In this document: positions 44,499-52,412 of the stretch, piece by piece
Numbering within the stretch: position 1 is the stretch's first letter
How the letters are laid out: each line of letters starts with the position of its first letter
NCBI RefSeq assembly: GCF_018613695.1
Contig: NZ_JAGGPR010000016.1
Coordinates: 103,868 to 167,867, forward strand
Direction: 5' to 3'
From: Arthrobacter sp. ISL-95
GTDB taxonomy: Bacteria; Actinomycetota; Actinomycetes; Actinomycetales; Micrococcaceae
DNA length: 64,000 nucleotides
Program-made: the position numbers and the translations under genes
The notes under the pieces: model-generated
What the model was told of the DNA's origin: nothing
What the model saw: only the letters and a program-made list of their open reading frames with translations
Database searches by the model: none

Positions 44499-45064
44499 GC
44501 CCACGTCCTTCCTGCTTTTATGTCACTGATTGCTGATGGAGAAACGCCGAAGGACTTTGCAAGCGTTGATGTTCGCCGCCCTTCGGCTATTTGTCGCCTA
44601 ATTTCGAACACATGCTCGGCAGCTAATTTATTGGTGTTGACGTCCTCACCCTTCGCCTGGCGACCCTTGGAAACCTTGTCGTCCGAGTTGTCAGCTGTCG
44701 TGCCCGCCCTTAGATGCGCAGGGTTGACGCACGGCGGATTGTCGCATTCATGCAAGACGACCAGTCCCTCTGGAATTGGGCCGATGTAGATATAGTGAGA
44801 GGCTCTCGGAGCTACCCAAGACCTGCCTGGCGCTCGGAATTGGCCATAACCGCGCTCACTACGACCGCCGCGCCATTCCCAGCAGTCGCTCTCGGTAACG
44901 TCCCAGCCGACCCGCTCAAAGCGCTCTTGCATAGTGAGGTCGAGTGGAGCCGTTGTGGTCTTGAGTGGATCGCCATATTTCCACCACCTCTTGTGATGCT
45001 TCTGGCACCAGCCCTTAGCGTGAACTTTCCCGCCGCAAGGCTCGATGCTGCATGTCCTAGCCAT
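44459..45064 (-). CDS. HNH endonuclease with zinc knuckle and C-terminal HTH
   Basis: ATG at 45062-45064 has AAGGAGGG upstream. Order of parts: zinc knuckle CSIEPCGGKVHAKGWCQKH; HNH core with ASHYIYIGPIPEGLVVL, HECDNPPCVNPAHLR and NSDDKVSKG; then a C-terminal HTH, IRRQIAEGRRTSTLAKSFG and VSPSAISDI. The HTH is typical of homing HNH proteins that bind long targets. The first His of the usual DH pair is seen as LHECD. 201 residues. It overlaps the start of the Cas4-like gene, which may have been altered when it inserted. Confidence 0.82.
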   Translation of the reverse strand: MARTCSIEPCGGKVHAKGWCQKHHKRWWKYGDPLKTTTAPLDLTMQERFERVGWDVTESDCWEWRGGRSERGYGQFRAPGRSWVAPRASHYIYIGPIPEGLVVLHECDNPPCVNPAHLRAGTTADNSDDKVSKGRQAKGEDVNTNKLAAEHVFEIRRQIAEGRRTSTLAKSFGVSPSAISDIKAGRTWAWLHQNHQDSVAA

Positions 45065-45089
45065 CACCCTCCTTGGGTAAATTGGGCAC

Positions 45090-45117
45090 AAAAAAGAGGA
45101 GCCCGCGTCTGGACTCC
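45090..45117 (-). terminator. Leftward terminator after the ImmA-like gene
   Basis: On the minus strand GGAGTCC and GGGCTCC form an imperfect stem followed by TCTTTTTTG. It isolates the ImmA-like gene from the HNH and nuclease genes downstream. Confidence 0.65.
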
Positions 45118-45143
45118 CCTGAGTTACTGCTTTATTCAGTTGT

Positions 45144-45545
45144 TCAAGCAGCCAGCTGCCATGCCGGCGAACTTAGCCATAGGTATGCTCGCAGGATTAC
45201 CCGAGCCACCCCGAGCCGCTCGCCGATGGCCTTCTCATCCAGACCCGCCCGCTGCAGGCGGATCATCTCGTGATAGTCAATCAATCTGCGGCCCGCCATT
45301 GCGTTGGCCGTGCGTTCCATCTTGGCGTTTACACACCAGATGTCGGTCCAGACATGTCCGAGCTCCGCGTGTGCGGCTTCGTGAGCGAGGACGCTCCGCT
45401 CCTTATCTGGTGGCATGCCGAGTCGAATCTCAGCGCGCCGCTCATCGTGATAGTAAAGGCCCTGCTCGGGCAGGTTTTCGATGAACTCGACCTTGACCCC
45501 CATCTGACGAAGGTGGGTGAGCGGACAGTAGGTGCGGTGTGGCAT
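45144..45545 (-). CDS. ImmA/IrrE-type metallopeptidase
   Basis: I start at ATG 45543-45545, after GGGGAAACAC. SVLAHEAAHAELGHVW (HEAAH at residues 55-59) is the zinc site of the ImmA/IrrE family, and the C-terminal part (IDYHEMIRLQRAGLDEKAIG, ERLGVARVILRAYL) is the helical domain that often ends in an HTH-like region. ImmA proteins cleave a cognate phage or ICE repressor to start induction. It sits beside the integrase and is separately terminated. Its partner is probably the HTH protein at 3877, but the pair is not adjacent here. 133 residues. Confidence 0.8.
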   Translation of the reverse strand: MPHRTYCPLTHLRQMGVKVEFIENLPEQGLYYHDERRAEIRLGMPPDKERSVLAHEAAHAELGHVWTDIWCVNAKMERTANAMAGRRLIDYHEMIRLQRAGLDEKAIGERLGVARVILRAYLWLSSPAWQLAA

Positions 45546-45570
45546 GTGTTTCCCCAGTGACTGAAGTGCT

Positions 45571-45590
45571 AGTTGATGTTGCAATCAACT
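45571..45590 (-). promoter_or_regulatory. Inverted repeat upstream of the ImmA-like gene
   Basis: AGTTGAT (45571-45577) and ATCAACT (45584-45590) form a perfect 7-bp inverted repeat 25 bases upstream of the start. It lies where a promoter or operator for this gene would be. Unlike the GCGCCTAAGCGCTTA word, so a different regulator would be involved. Confidence 0.4.
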
Positions 45591-45673
45591 CACGAGGGTC
45601 TGACATTGAAAGCCAGTTTCTATAACGAATCGGCCTTAATTACTCGACACGCTGTAGTTACGCCGAGACCCTT

Positions 45674-47053
45674 CTACCACTTCGGGGTAATGCGGATACT
45701 TTCAGGATCGAACGCAGGCCCCTTAGTGTTGCCGACCCGCAGGAACTCAATTCGCACCAGGCGCTGCAGCAGCTTCCGCCTCTGCTCAAGACTAGCTTCA
45801 CCCCATTCCTTGGCCGCATCGAAGCTACCTTCGGTCGCCGCAATCGCGGCCTCAGCAGCAGCGTTCTCAAGCTCTTCGAGCTTCCCTCTCAGCCTCTCTG
45901 TCATCTGGCCAAGCTGAGTCATGCTGATAACACCGTCAGCAGCCATTACAGCCGCCTCTGACAGCCTTGCACGCAGCGCATTGGCTTCCGCCGCATAGCT
46001 CGGATTGGGCTCGACTGCGGCCGCCGTGAAGGCCTTTGCATCTTGCGCTTCCAGCATGGCCTCCATCGTCGCGGAGACCAGTGCGTCGGAGTATTCAACC
46101 AGCCGCTGCACGTGGCCTTGTCCCAGCACCTTGCAGCGGTAGATCGGCCGCCTCTTCCCTCGGTGATCTGTGCGAGCTCCGACTTTCATGGTGCTGCCAC
46201 AGACGCACTCGGCTATGCCAGTCAGCAGATACTTGTTGCGGTTGTCGAACGAAGTTCGACGTCCCGGGTTGCTCACAACCGCCCGTAGGCCGAGCCATTC
46301 CTCCTCGGGGAGGATGGCCGGGAAGCCGGGGTCATTGACTAGCTCGCCGTCAACCTCGCGGAGACCTGCCAGCTTCGGCCGCAGCAATACGTCACGGAGG
46401 CTGACATGGTTCCAGCGATCCGCGCCCCGGGCTGTCTTTATGCCACGATACTCAAACTCCTGGATCACTGAGTAGAAAGTTGCGCCCATGAGAACGAGCT
46501 TGGCAGCCAACCGGATTGCATTCGCCTGCTCTTCGTCGATCACTCCGAAGCCATCTACGATCTTCCAGCCGTAAGGAGCCGGGCCGCCTGTCCAGCGACC
46601 TTTCTCCTTCGCTTGCTGCTTGGCTCGCTTCAGACGCTCCGATTTATGCTCAGACTCATAGCGAGCCCATGCACCCAGCGTTCGGGCCACAGCGCGGCCG
46701 CTAGGGGTGCTGAGGTCGATCTCGCCAGCTTGAACGGCGTAGGTTGTGACCTTCCGCTTTTCGCTGACGTCGATGTAACTCTCCAGTTCCACCGGCGACC
46801 GATGCAATCGGTCCGTGTGCCAGCAGATCACGGACTGCGCCTGGCCATCTCGAAGCGCATCAAGCATCTCGAGATAGGCCGGACGCGCCTTGCCGGAGTA
46901 GGCAGATAGGTCATTGTCGACGAATACCTTGAGCACGTCGATGCCCAGCGACTCGGCCAGTTGCCGGCAGTCAGTCTCCTGACGCTCGACGCCTAGCCCT
47001 GCGCCAGTTCGGTCCTGACTGATGCGACAATAAACGAATCCAGACTTCTGCAT
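45674..47053 (-). CDS. Large serine integrase
   Basis: 459 residues. The N-terminal resolvase domain has YCRISQDRTGAGLGVERQ with catalytic Ser12, VDNDLSAYSGKARPAY and CWHTDRLHRSPVELE. The recombinase domain follows (GGPAPYGWKIVDGFGVID, YSVIQEFEYRGIKTARG). The zinc-ribbon domain has ECVCGSTMKVG and YRCKV, with one Cys pair clear and the second less so (CK...). A long coiled coil (LEELENAAAEAAIAATEG) ends the protein. It carries out attP x attB recombination without host factors. Next to the right prophage end, as expected. Confidence 0.93.
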   Translation of the reverse strand: MQKSGFVYCRISQDRTGAGLGVERQETDCRQLAESLGIDVLKVFVDNDLSAYSGKARPAYLEMLDALRDGQAQSVICWHTDRLHRSPVELESYIDVSEKRKVTTYAVQAGEIDLSTPSGRAVARTLGAWARYESEHKSERLKRAKQQAKEKGRWTGGPAPYGWKIVDGFGVIDEEQANAIRLAAKLVLMGATFYSVIQEFEYRGIKTARGADRWNHVSLRDVLLRPKLAGLREVDGELVNDPGFPAILPEEEWLGLRAVVSNPGRRTSFDNRNKYLLTGIAECVCGSTMKVGARTDHRGKRRPIYRCKVLGQGHVQRLVEYSDALVSATMEAMLEAQDAKAFTAAAVEPNPSYAAEANALRARLSEAAVMAADGVISMTQLGQMTERLRGKLEELENAAAEAAIAATEGSFDAAKEWGEASLEQRRKLLQRLVRIEFLRVGNTKGPAFDPESIRITPKW

Positions 47054-47212
47054 AAGGGCAGCATAGCTTCTGATGCTACTTGCGTAGTAACGTCAGCACT
47101 CCGCAAAGCTACTCTGAATCCCCAGGGATGTCATGACGGTTGTCGCCGGCATACCCCCGCTGCACCGGTAAAGTCATACCGAGCGGACGGACTACACACA
47201 TAAGGAGACACG
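47054..47212. other. Prophage-host junction and trkA upstream region (attR candidate)
   Basis: The 159 bases between the integrase start and the trkA start must hold attR. An imperfect inverted repeat, TTGCG (47080-47084) and CGCAA (47102-47106) with partly matching flanks, is centred near 47093 and is the size and type of a serine-integrase att half-site pair. The remainder toward 47212 is presumably the host promoter region. Exact core cannot be set without attL. Confidence 0.35.
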
Positions 47213-47884
47213 GTGGCTCACTTCGTGATCATGGGTTGCGGCCGTGTTGGCGCAACCTTGGCACACACTTTGGAGGATGCCGGTCACTCCGTGGCCATCA
47301 TCGACCAGGACGAGCGGGCCTTCCGCCGATTGCGCAACACTTTCACGGGGCGCAAAGTCACCGGAGTCGGCTTCGACCGTGACACCCTCAAGCAGGCCGG
47401 CGTAGAAGAGGCATACGCCTTCGCTGCCGTCTCCAGCGGCGATAACTCAAACATTCTGGCCACGCGCGTTGCCCGTGAGACATTCCATGTTGCCCATGTA
47501 GTGGCACGGATCTACGACCCCGGCCGTGCCGAAATCTACCAGCGACTCGGTATCCCCACAGTGGCAGCCGTACGCTGGAGCGCCGACCAGGTTCTCCGGC
47601 GGATTCTTCCCGAGCAGCACCTGGCCGGCGACTACCGCGAACCCTCGGGCCGCCTGGTACTTGCCGAAGTGGATCTGCACGAAGCGTGGATCGGACACAG
47701 CCTGGATTCCATCGAGTCCGCCGCCGGAATCCGCATCGCTTTCCTCACCAGATTCGGTGAGGGCCTGTTGCCCCAAGCCGGCACTGCATACCAGGAAGGT
47801 GACACCGTCCACGCGATGGTGAGCCTGGACAGAACGTCCGAGATCAGCCGGATTCTCGCCAAAGCACCCGCCAAGGAGTCTTAG
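47213..47884 (+). CDS. trkA: Potassium uptake regulator TrkA, RCK-N type (first copy)
   Basis: GTG at 47213 after AAGGAGACAC. A Rossmann signature, FVIMGCGRVGATLAHTLED, opens the protein, with an NAD-binding acidic residue in VAIIDQDERAF. A C-terminal TrkA-C domain follows (DLHEAWIGHSLDSIESAAGI). 223 residues. It binds NAD(H) or ATP and gates a TrkH/Ktr-type potassium channel at the membrane. Coupled to the second TrkA gene. The prophage sits just upstream and may have replaced part of its regulatory region. Confidence 0.9.
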   Translation: MAHFVIMGCGRVGATLAHTLEDAGHSVAIIDQDERAFRRLRNTFTGRKVTGVGFDRDTLKQAGVEEAYAFAAVSSGDNSNILATRVARETFHVAHVVARIYDPGRAEIYQRLGIPTVAAVRWSADQVLRRILPEQHLAGDYREPSGRLVLAEVDLHEAWIGHSLDSIESAAGIRIAFLTRFGEGLLPQAGTAYQEGDTVHAMVSLDRTSEISRILAKAPAKES

Positions 47885-48621
47885 TGAAAGTTGTCATTGT
47901 TGGCGCGGGCAGCGTCGGCTCGTCCATTGCGCGTGAGCTCCTGGCCCACAAACACGAGATTCTCCTTATTGATTTGAAGCCCGAAGTGATTGGGCGCAGC
48001 GGGCTGCGGGGCGCACGCTGGCTGGTAGGCGATGCCTGCGAACTCAGCACCCTGCAGGACGCGAAACTCGAGGATGCCGACGTCGTGGTTTCCGCCACCG
48101 GCGACGACAAAGTGAATCTGGTGGTGTCCTTGCTCGCCAAGACCGAGTTCGGCGTCGGCCGCACCGTGGGGCGCGTCAACAATCCCAAGAACGATTGGAT
48201 GTTCAACGACTCCTGGGGCGTGGACGTAGCGGTAAACACGCCGCAGCTCATGACGGCGTTGGTGGAAGAAGCGGTGGAAATCGGCGACATCGTGCGTCTG
48301 TTGACGCTGCAGACGGGCGTAGCCTCGATCGTGGAATTCACCGTTCCTCACGACTCCCACGTTATTGGCAGCACGGTGGGCGGAATTGAGTGGCCCGAAG
48401 ACGCCACCTTGGTTGCCATCCTGCGTGATCAGGCACCCATTACGCCCACTCGTGATGATGTTCTGGACGGCGGTGACGAACTCTTCTTCGTCACCACCAT
48501 CGCAGCCGAGGACGGCTTGCGGGCCCTGTTGTCACCAGCGTCCGACGACGGACAGGAACTCCGTGAGGGAACTTCCGAATCAGTGGATCAGTCCGCTGAG
48601 GACGACGGCTTCGACGGCTGA
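47884..48621 (+). CDS. Potassium uptake regulator TrkA (second copy)
   Basis: GTG at 47884 begins one base after the TAG stop of the first copy. VVIVGAGSVGSSIARELLAH, ILLIDLKPEVIGRSG and VVVSATGDDKVNLVVSLLAK form the RCK-N Rossmann domain. EFTVPHDSHVIGSTVGGIEW belongs to the RCK-C domain. 245 residues with an acidic C-terminal extension. The tandem pair (CeoB/CeoC in mycobacteria) is normal for actinobacteria and is likely to form hetero-oligomers. Confidence 0.9.
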   Translation: MKVVIVGAGSVGSSIARELLAHKHEILLIDLKPEVIGRSGLRGARWLVGDACELSTLQDAKLEDADVVVSATGDDKVNLVVSLLAKTEFGVGRTVGRVNNPKNDWMFNDSWGVDVAVNTPQLMTALVEEAVEIGDIVRLLTLQTGVASIVEFTVPHDSHVIGSTVGGIEWPEDATLVAILRDQAPITPTRDDVLDGGDELFFVTTIAAEDGLRALLSPASDDGQELREGTSESVDQSAEDDGFDG

Positions 48622-49370
48622 GGTGCCGGCTTGGTGACCAACCAGGCCACCCAGAGGCCCAGGATGTACAGTGGGGCGCCCATCAGAAGCCTGGTGGTAG
48701 CCAACGCTGTCAGGCCCGGCTCGCCCATGAAGTACAAGGGAACCTGCACCACCAGGCGCAGAGTCAGCACCGCCACCACTATCCATGTGCCCAGGGCGTA
48801 GGCCCGGAGCCGTTCCGGATTTTTGCGCCACTCCAGTCCTTCGTTGCGCACGAAGCCGAAGAGAAGTCCGGCCACCGGCCACTTGAAGGCAATGGACAGC
48901 ACCATGGCTGCGATGTAAGCGATGTTGGTAAAGAAGCCAAGAACGTAGAAGTCCTCGGCTTTGCCCGTGGTGTTTGCCAACCAGGCAGAAACGCCCACCC
49001 CCACCACACCCGCCAACGCTTGCGTCAAGGGACGGCGTTGGATCAAGCGAACCACCGTAAAGACGGCGGCCGCAGCCAAAGCTGCGACCAGGGCGGGAGT
49101 GAGGTCGCGCGTGATGGTGAAAGCCACCAGGAACACCAAACCCGGAAGGATGCTTTCGGCAATGCCCTGCACGCCACCGGCTGACTTGAGCATGTCCACG
49201 TGGCCGGCGCTGTTCCGGTGGAGTCCGGCCTTCTCGGCATACCCTGCAGCAAGATCGGACATCATGGGCCCTTCCGCACCGGATTTTGGAGCAGCCGCCA
49301 GCGGTTCTTCATTATCTTGGGGCGAATCGCGCCCTGTGTCTTTCGGTTCCGAACCGTTGGCCACGGTCAT
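48588..49370 (-). CDS. DUF3159 integral membrane protein
   Basis: 260 residues with an N-terminal polar tail of about 75 residues, then six or so membrane helices (ILPGLVFLVAFTITRDL, LVAALAAAAVFTVVRLI, FFTNIAYIAAMVLSIAF, TWIVVAVLTLRLVVQVPLYF). The phrase GFVRNEGLEWRKNPERLRAY is a DUF3159 hallmark. Its 3' end overlaps the second TrkA gene tail-to-tail by 34 bases. Function unknown; the gene neighbours TrkA and OB-fold genes across Micrococcales. Confidence 0.85.
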   Translation of the reverse strand: MTVANGSEPKDTGRDSPQDNEEPLAAAPKSGAEGPMMSDLAAGYAEKAGLHRNSAGHVDMLKSAGGVQGIAESILPGLVFLVAFTITRDLTPALVAALAAAAVFTVVRLIQRRPLTQALAGVVGVGVSAWLANTTGKAEDFYVLGFFTNIAYIAAMVLSIAFKWPVAGLLFGFVRNEGLEWRKNPERLRAYALGTWIVVAVLTLRLVVQVPLYFMGEPGLTALATTRLLMGAPLYILGLWVAWLVTKPAPQPSKPSSSAD

Positions 49371-49738
49371 AGGTGCTCCTGACGGGAGAGTATTTCGTAA
49401 CGGGGATTGAACATGGCCGGAAGGCCATCAACCTGGGTCACCATGCCGTCCAAGCGGAGTTCCACTCCGGCTTCAATGCCCGGAACGCGGGTCCTGCCCA
49501 GCCAAATTACACGGAGACGGTCGTAGGGCTTCCTGACTCCGCCGGCCATGATGGACGCAGCTCCGGGCCGCACGGAATCGACCACCATTGCGGAGAAAAA
49601 GGGCTGCTCACTGGGCGGCTGGTGGGTGACCGACTCAATAAAGCCGGTGCATACCGCCCGGCCTCTGACAGGGAGATCACGCACTCCCTGCCCGGTGGGA
49701 CCTTGGCCGGGCACCCCGTTACCGCCCGCTGCGTCAGC
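49367..49738 (-). CDS. OB-fold nucleic-acid-binding domain protein
   Basis: I start at TTG 49736-49738, which overlaps the DUF3710 stop; a longer frame overlaps that gene. Strands RAVCTGFIESVTHQP, FFSAMVVDSV, KPYDRLRVIWLGRTRVPGI and LRLDGMVTQVDG are the OB barrel. 123 residues; ATGA overlap with DUF3159. Conserved partner of DUF3159 and DUF3710 in actinobacteria; ligand unknown. Confidence 0.82.
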   Translation of the reverse strand, partial: ADAAGGNGVPGQGPTGQGVRDLPVRGRAVCTGFIESVTHQPPSEQPFFSAMVVDSVRPGAASIMAGGVRKPYDRLRVIWLGRTRVPGIEAGVELRLDGMVTQVDGLPAMFNPRYEILSRQEHL

Positions 49739-50492
49739 CAATCTGGGTGATCTCCGGCCCTCGCTCCGGCTGCTGCATGGCGGGATCTGCGGGGGGAACC
49801 GCACCTTGGGGAGCACCGGCTTGGCCCGGTACCGCAGCATCCTTGGGCAGCCGCAGCTGCAGCAGCTCGCGCGGTGGCATCGGATTGTCGCCGCGGACCA
49901 CTACCACTTTGCGGAAGAGTTCCTCCAGATCCGCTGCCGCATCACGTTCCAGAGCAGCCTGCCCGCCCAGGACACCGCGGAGGAACCATCGCGGCCCATC
50001 CACTCCCATGAAACGGGCCGCGCGGAAGCCTCGGCTGCCGTCAGCCGCTTCAGCGGGCAGTTTGGCCACCAGTTCCGTGCCGAAAGTTCCGGAGACTTCT
50101 TCGGTTTCCCCGCCTTGGCTCGCCACGGATTGGGTGATCTGTTCACGGATCTCTTCCCATAGCCCCTCTGAGCGCGGCGCCGCGAACGCTTGGAGCTGCA
50201 GGCTGGAACCGTTGAGGTCCATGGTCACCGCGACCACTCGTTGGGTGGCTTCTTCAACCTCAAGTCGTAGCTGGAGGCCCTCGGCCGGCGCGATCAGCAG
50301 TGCACCGAGGTCCACGTAGCCATCGTGGCTCTCGATTTCGTCGATGTCCAAGGGGCCTTTACCGAGCCGGAAGTCACCGGGGGTGCCGGACCCGTCCGGT
50401 TCGGAACTTGTTTCCCCGGTACCGGACTCCTTGGTGGTACCGGCGGTTTCCGGTTGCTCGTCCTTGGACTTTTTGCCGCGCCCAAAAAGCAT
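49734..50492 (-). CDS. DUF3710 protein
   Basis: 252 residues: a charged low-complexity N-terminus (residues 1-40), then the DUF3710 core (YVDLGALLIAPAEGLQLRLE, SRGFRAARFMGVDGPRWFLR, LEELFRKVVVVRGDNPMPPR) and a Pro/Gln-rich tail. Cytoplasmic. Found next to dut in most actinobacteria; function unknown. Confidence 0.87.
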   Translation of the reverse strand: MLFGRGKKSKDEQPETAGTTKESGTGETSSEPDGSGTPGDFRLGKGPLDIDEIESHDGYVDLGALLIAPAEGLQLRLEVEEATQRVVAVTMDLNGSSLQLQAFAAPRSEGLWEEIREQITQSVASQGGETEEVSGTFGTELVAKLPAEAADGSRGFRAARFMGVDGPRWFLRGVLGGQAALERDAAADLEELFRKVVVVRGDNPMPPRELLQLRLPKDAAVPGQAGAPQGAVPPADPAMQQPERGPEITQIG

Positions 50493-50609
50493 TGGGTTTT
50501 CTCCTTAGTAGTGGTCTATCCCCAAGTAAACCGCAACCACGTAAAACCTCGCTAAACCGCTCCAATGCGTCAAAGCCTCGGGCGTGCGGTAGGCGTGGTC
50601 CAGTAGTTC

Positions 50610-51149
50610 TCAGGCCTTCGGTGCGTTGAAGCCGCCCGTGGACCCGAAGCCGCCGGTTCCGCGAACAGAATCGGACAGTTGGTCAACAGCAACGAACTGC
50701 GCGTATTCGACGCGCTGAATCACCATCTGTGCAATTCTATCGCCGCGTTTGAGGTCAATGGCATTGTTTTGGTCAGTGTTCAGGAGCGTGACGGCGATTT
50801 CGCCACGGTAGCCTGCGTCCACGGTCCCGGGAGCATTGACCACCGTCAGTCCGTGCTTGGTGGCCAGCCCGGAGCGGGGGTGGATCAAAGCCACGAATCC
50901 GTCCGGCAGCGCAATGGAGACACCTGTTGGAACGAGTTTCCGTTCACCGGGGGCAAGGTGCACATCCTCGCGGGCGCGGAGATCGGCACCCGCATCTCCA
51001 GGGTGGGCATAAGACGGGGCTTCCAAGCCGGCGTCGAGCATTTTCAACTGCACCTGCAAAGTGGGGGTCCCGTATGCTGCGCTGGTTTCGCTGCCGTCCG
51101 CGCCTGCGGAAGCTACATCTGTACTGAATACTGCGGTCTCGTTGCTCAC
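50610..51149 (-). CDS. dut: dUTP diphosphatase
   Basis: All five dUTPase motifs are present: HPGDAGADLRA, HPRSGLA, PGTVDAGYRGEI, KRGDRIAQMVI and RGTGGFGSTGG. It hydrolyses dUTP to dUMP and pyrophosphate as a trimer, keeping uracil out of DNA and feeding dTMP synthesis. 179 residues, with an N-terminal extension of about 30 residues compared with the E. coli enzyme. The upstream gap (51150-51265) must hold its promoter and that of the divergent DUF3093 gene. Confidence 0.96.
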   Translation of the reverse strand: MSNETAVFSTDVASAGADGSETSAAYGTPTLQVQLKMLDAGLEAPSYAHPGDAGADLRAREDVHLAPGERKLVPTGVSIALPDGFVALIHPRSGLATKHGLTVVNAPGTVDAGYRGEIAVTLLNTDQNNAIDLKRGDRIAQMVIQRVEYAQFVAVDQLSDSVRGTGGFGSTGGFNAPKA

Positions 51150-51265
51150 AGTGGTTCATTCTACCGGGACCTGGCCTTCATGGGCCGGACCGGCTGCCGG
51201 CCCGGCCAAGCAACAAGGGAGGCAGGAGGGAGAAGCCCGGCGCCAAGGCCCGATAAGCTGGAACC

Positions 51266-51760
51266 ATGCCTACGCCTGACCAGTCCTCCCCCGTGCCTGC
51301 CCGGAACACCCCATCGTCTTCGGATGTTCTGTACTCCGAGAAACTGTGGCCATCCGTGTGGATCTGGATTGTGGTTGTTGGATTGTCCGGCGCGGGCGTC
51401 CTGATGTTTGGTCCCATCAGCCCAGCCACCGGCATCATCGCCGCCTTGGTCCTGCTGGCGGTCATGACCATCATGTTGGTGCTCTCTACGCCCACCATCA
51501 CTGTCACCGCAGACACCGTGAGAGTTGGTCGGGCGAGCATCGACCGCAAATTCGTAGGCTCTGTTGAGGCGTTCAAAAAGGCGGAGGCCACCGCTGAACG
51601 GGGCCCGCGCCTTAATGGTCTGGCCTATATGTGCTTCCGCGGGTGGATTGACCCGGTAGTCAAGATTGAGATCACCGACCCCGCAGACCGGACCCCGTAC
51701 TGGCTGGCGTCCTCCCGACGTCCGGATGAGCTTGTTTCAGCACTGACCGCGAAGGGCTAG
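51266..51760 (+). CDS. DUF3093 membrane protein
   Basis: 164 residues. Two membrane helices near residues 30-75 (VWIWIVVVGLSGAGVLMFG, GIIAALVLLAVMTIMLVLS) are followed by a soluble beta-rich half (ITVTADTVRVGRASIDRKF, PYWLASSRRPDELVSAL), the DUF3093 pattern. Divergent from dut, as in other actinobacteria. Function unknown. Confidence 0.87.
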   Translation: MPTPDQSSPVPARNTPSSSDVLYSEKLWPSVWIWIVVVGLSGAGVLMFGPISPATGIIAALVLLAVMTIMLVLSTPTITVTADTVRVGRASIDRKFVGSVEAFKKAEATAERGPRLNGLAYMCFRGWIDPVVKIEITDPADRTPYWLASSRRPDELVSALTAKG

Positions 51761-51810
51761 CATCGGTCTTTCGCAATTTTCAGCCGTCCTGCACGGCGCA
51801 TGCGCTGTGC

Positions 51811-52110
51811 CTAGCTCTCGCACTCCGTGCAATATTGATGCCCGCCCCTTTCCGCGGCGATCTGGGACTTGTGTTTGACCAGGAAACAGTTGAAACAGGT
51901 AAATTCGTCAGGCTGCGGTGGCATGACCTGAATGAGGAGTTCTTCGCCGGAGAGATCCGCGCCCGGCAACTCAAAGCCCTCGGCAAGGTCGGTCTCATCG
52001 ACATCCACCGCTGAGGACTGCTTCCCGGACTGGCGCGTTTTAAGCTCTTCCAGGGAATCCTCGCTGACATCTTCCTCGGTCTTTCGAGGGGCATCATAGT
52101 CCGTTGCCAT
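51811..52110 (-). CDS. DUF4193 zinc-binding protein
   Basis: 99 residues. The acidic N-terminus begins MATDYDAPRKTEEDVSEDSL and the C-terminus has CFNCFLVKHKSQIA and HQYCTECES, two CxxC knuckles that make a zinc ribbon. This is the DUF4193 pattern of actinobacteria. A transcription or RNA-related role is often supposed but not shown. Confidence 0.9.
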   Translation of the reverse strand: MATDYDAPRKTEEDVSEDSLEELKTRQSGKQSSAVDVDETDLAEGFELPGADLSGEELLIQVMPPQPDEFTCFNCFLVKHKSQIAAERGGHQYCTECES

Positions 52111-52412
52111 GGTCCTTCTTCGTCCTCCATACCTGTTTCGGGTGGGGAACCGGATCGCAGGATCTACCTTGCCTCCGGCCTAAGGGTGCAAACGCCGGAC
52201 GCCCCGGATTTGTGCCCGATCTCGGCCAGATTGTCCTCTCCCGGGCCGTAAATGTCCATAGACCTTGTTTTGAGTGAGCATTGGCTGGAAGGCCCGCAGG
52301 AATGTACCGCTTTTCAGCGGAATATCACGGCACGCCCTCCGTGCTAGTAGGAAATGAACCGTGCGGGTGGCAGAGTTTCGAATGTCAGTTATGCCATGTG
52401 GTGGAGGGTGTT
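52111..52412. other. Divergent intergenic region, DUF4193 / sepH
   Basis: About 300 bases between two divergent genes, presumably with both promoters. I cannot place reliable -35/-10 boxes. A frame from 52281 reads into sepH but lacks SepH-like sequence before residue 45. Confidence 0.45.

Larger units (their letters stand above)
1..47110. mobile_element. Prophage of siphovirus type (left end outside window)
   Basis: A continuous run of phage genes covers terminase, portal, capsid, tail, lysis, replication and integrase functions. A serine integrase at 45674-47053 is followed at once by conserved chromosomal genes, so the right junction lies between about 47054 and 47212. The left junction is not in the window because phage-like leftward genes run off base 1. 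In the viral map the leftward genes at 1-3102 would be the end of the right arm and the cos end would lie upstream of the terminase, probably between 4.9 and 8.5 kb. That placement is inferred from gene order. Confidence 0.93.
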
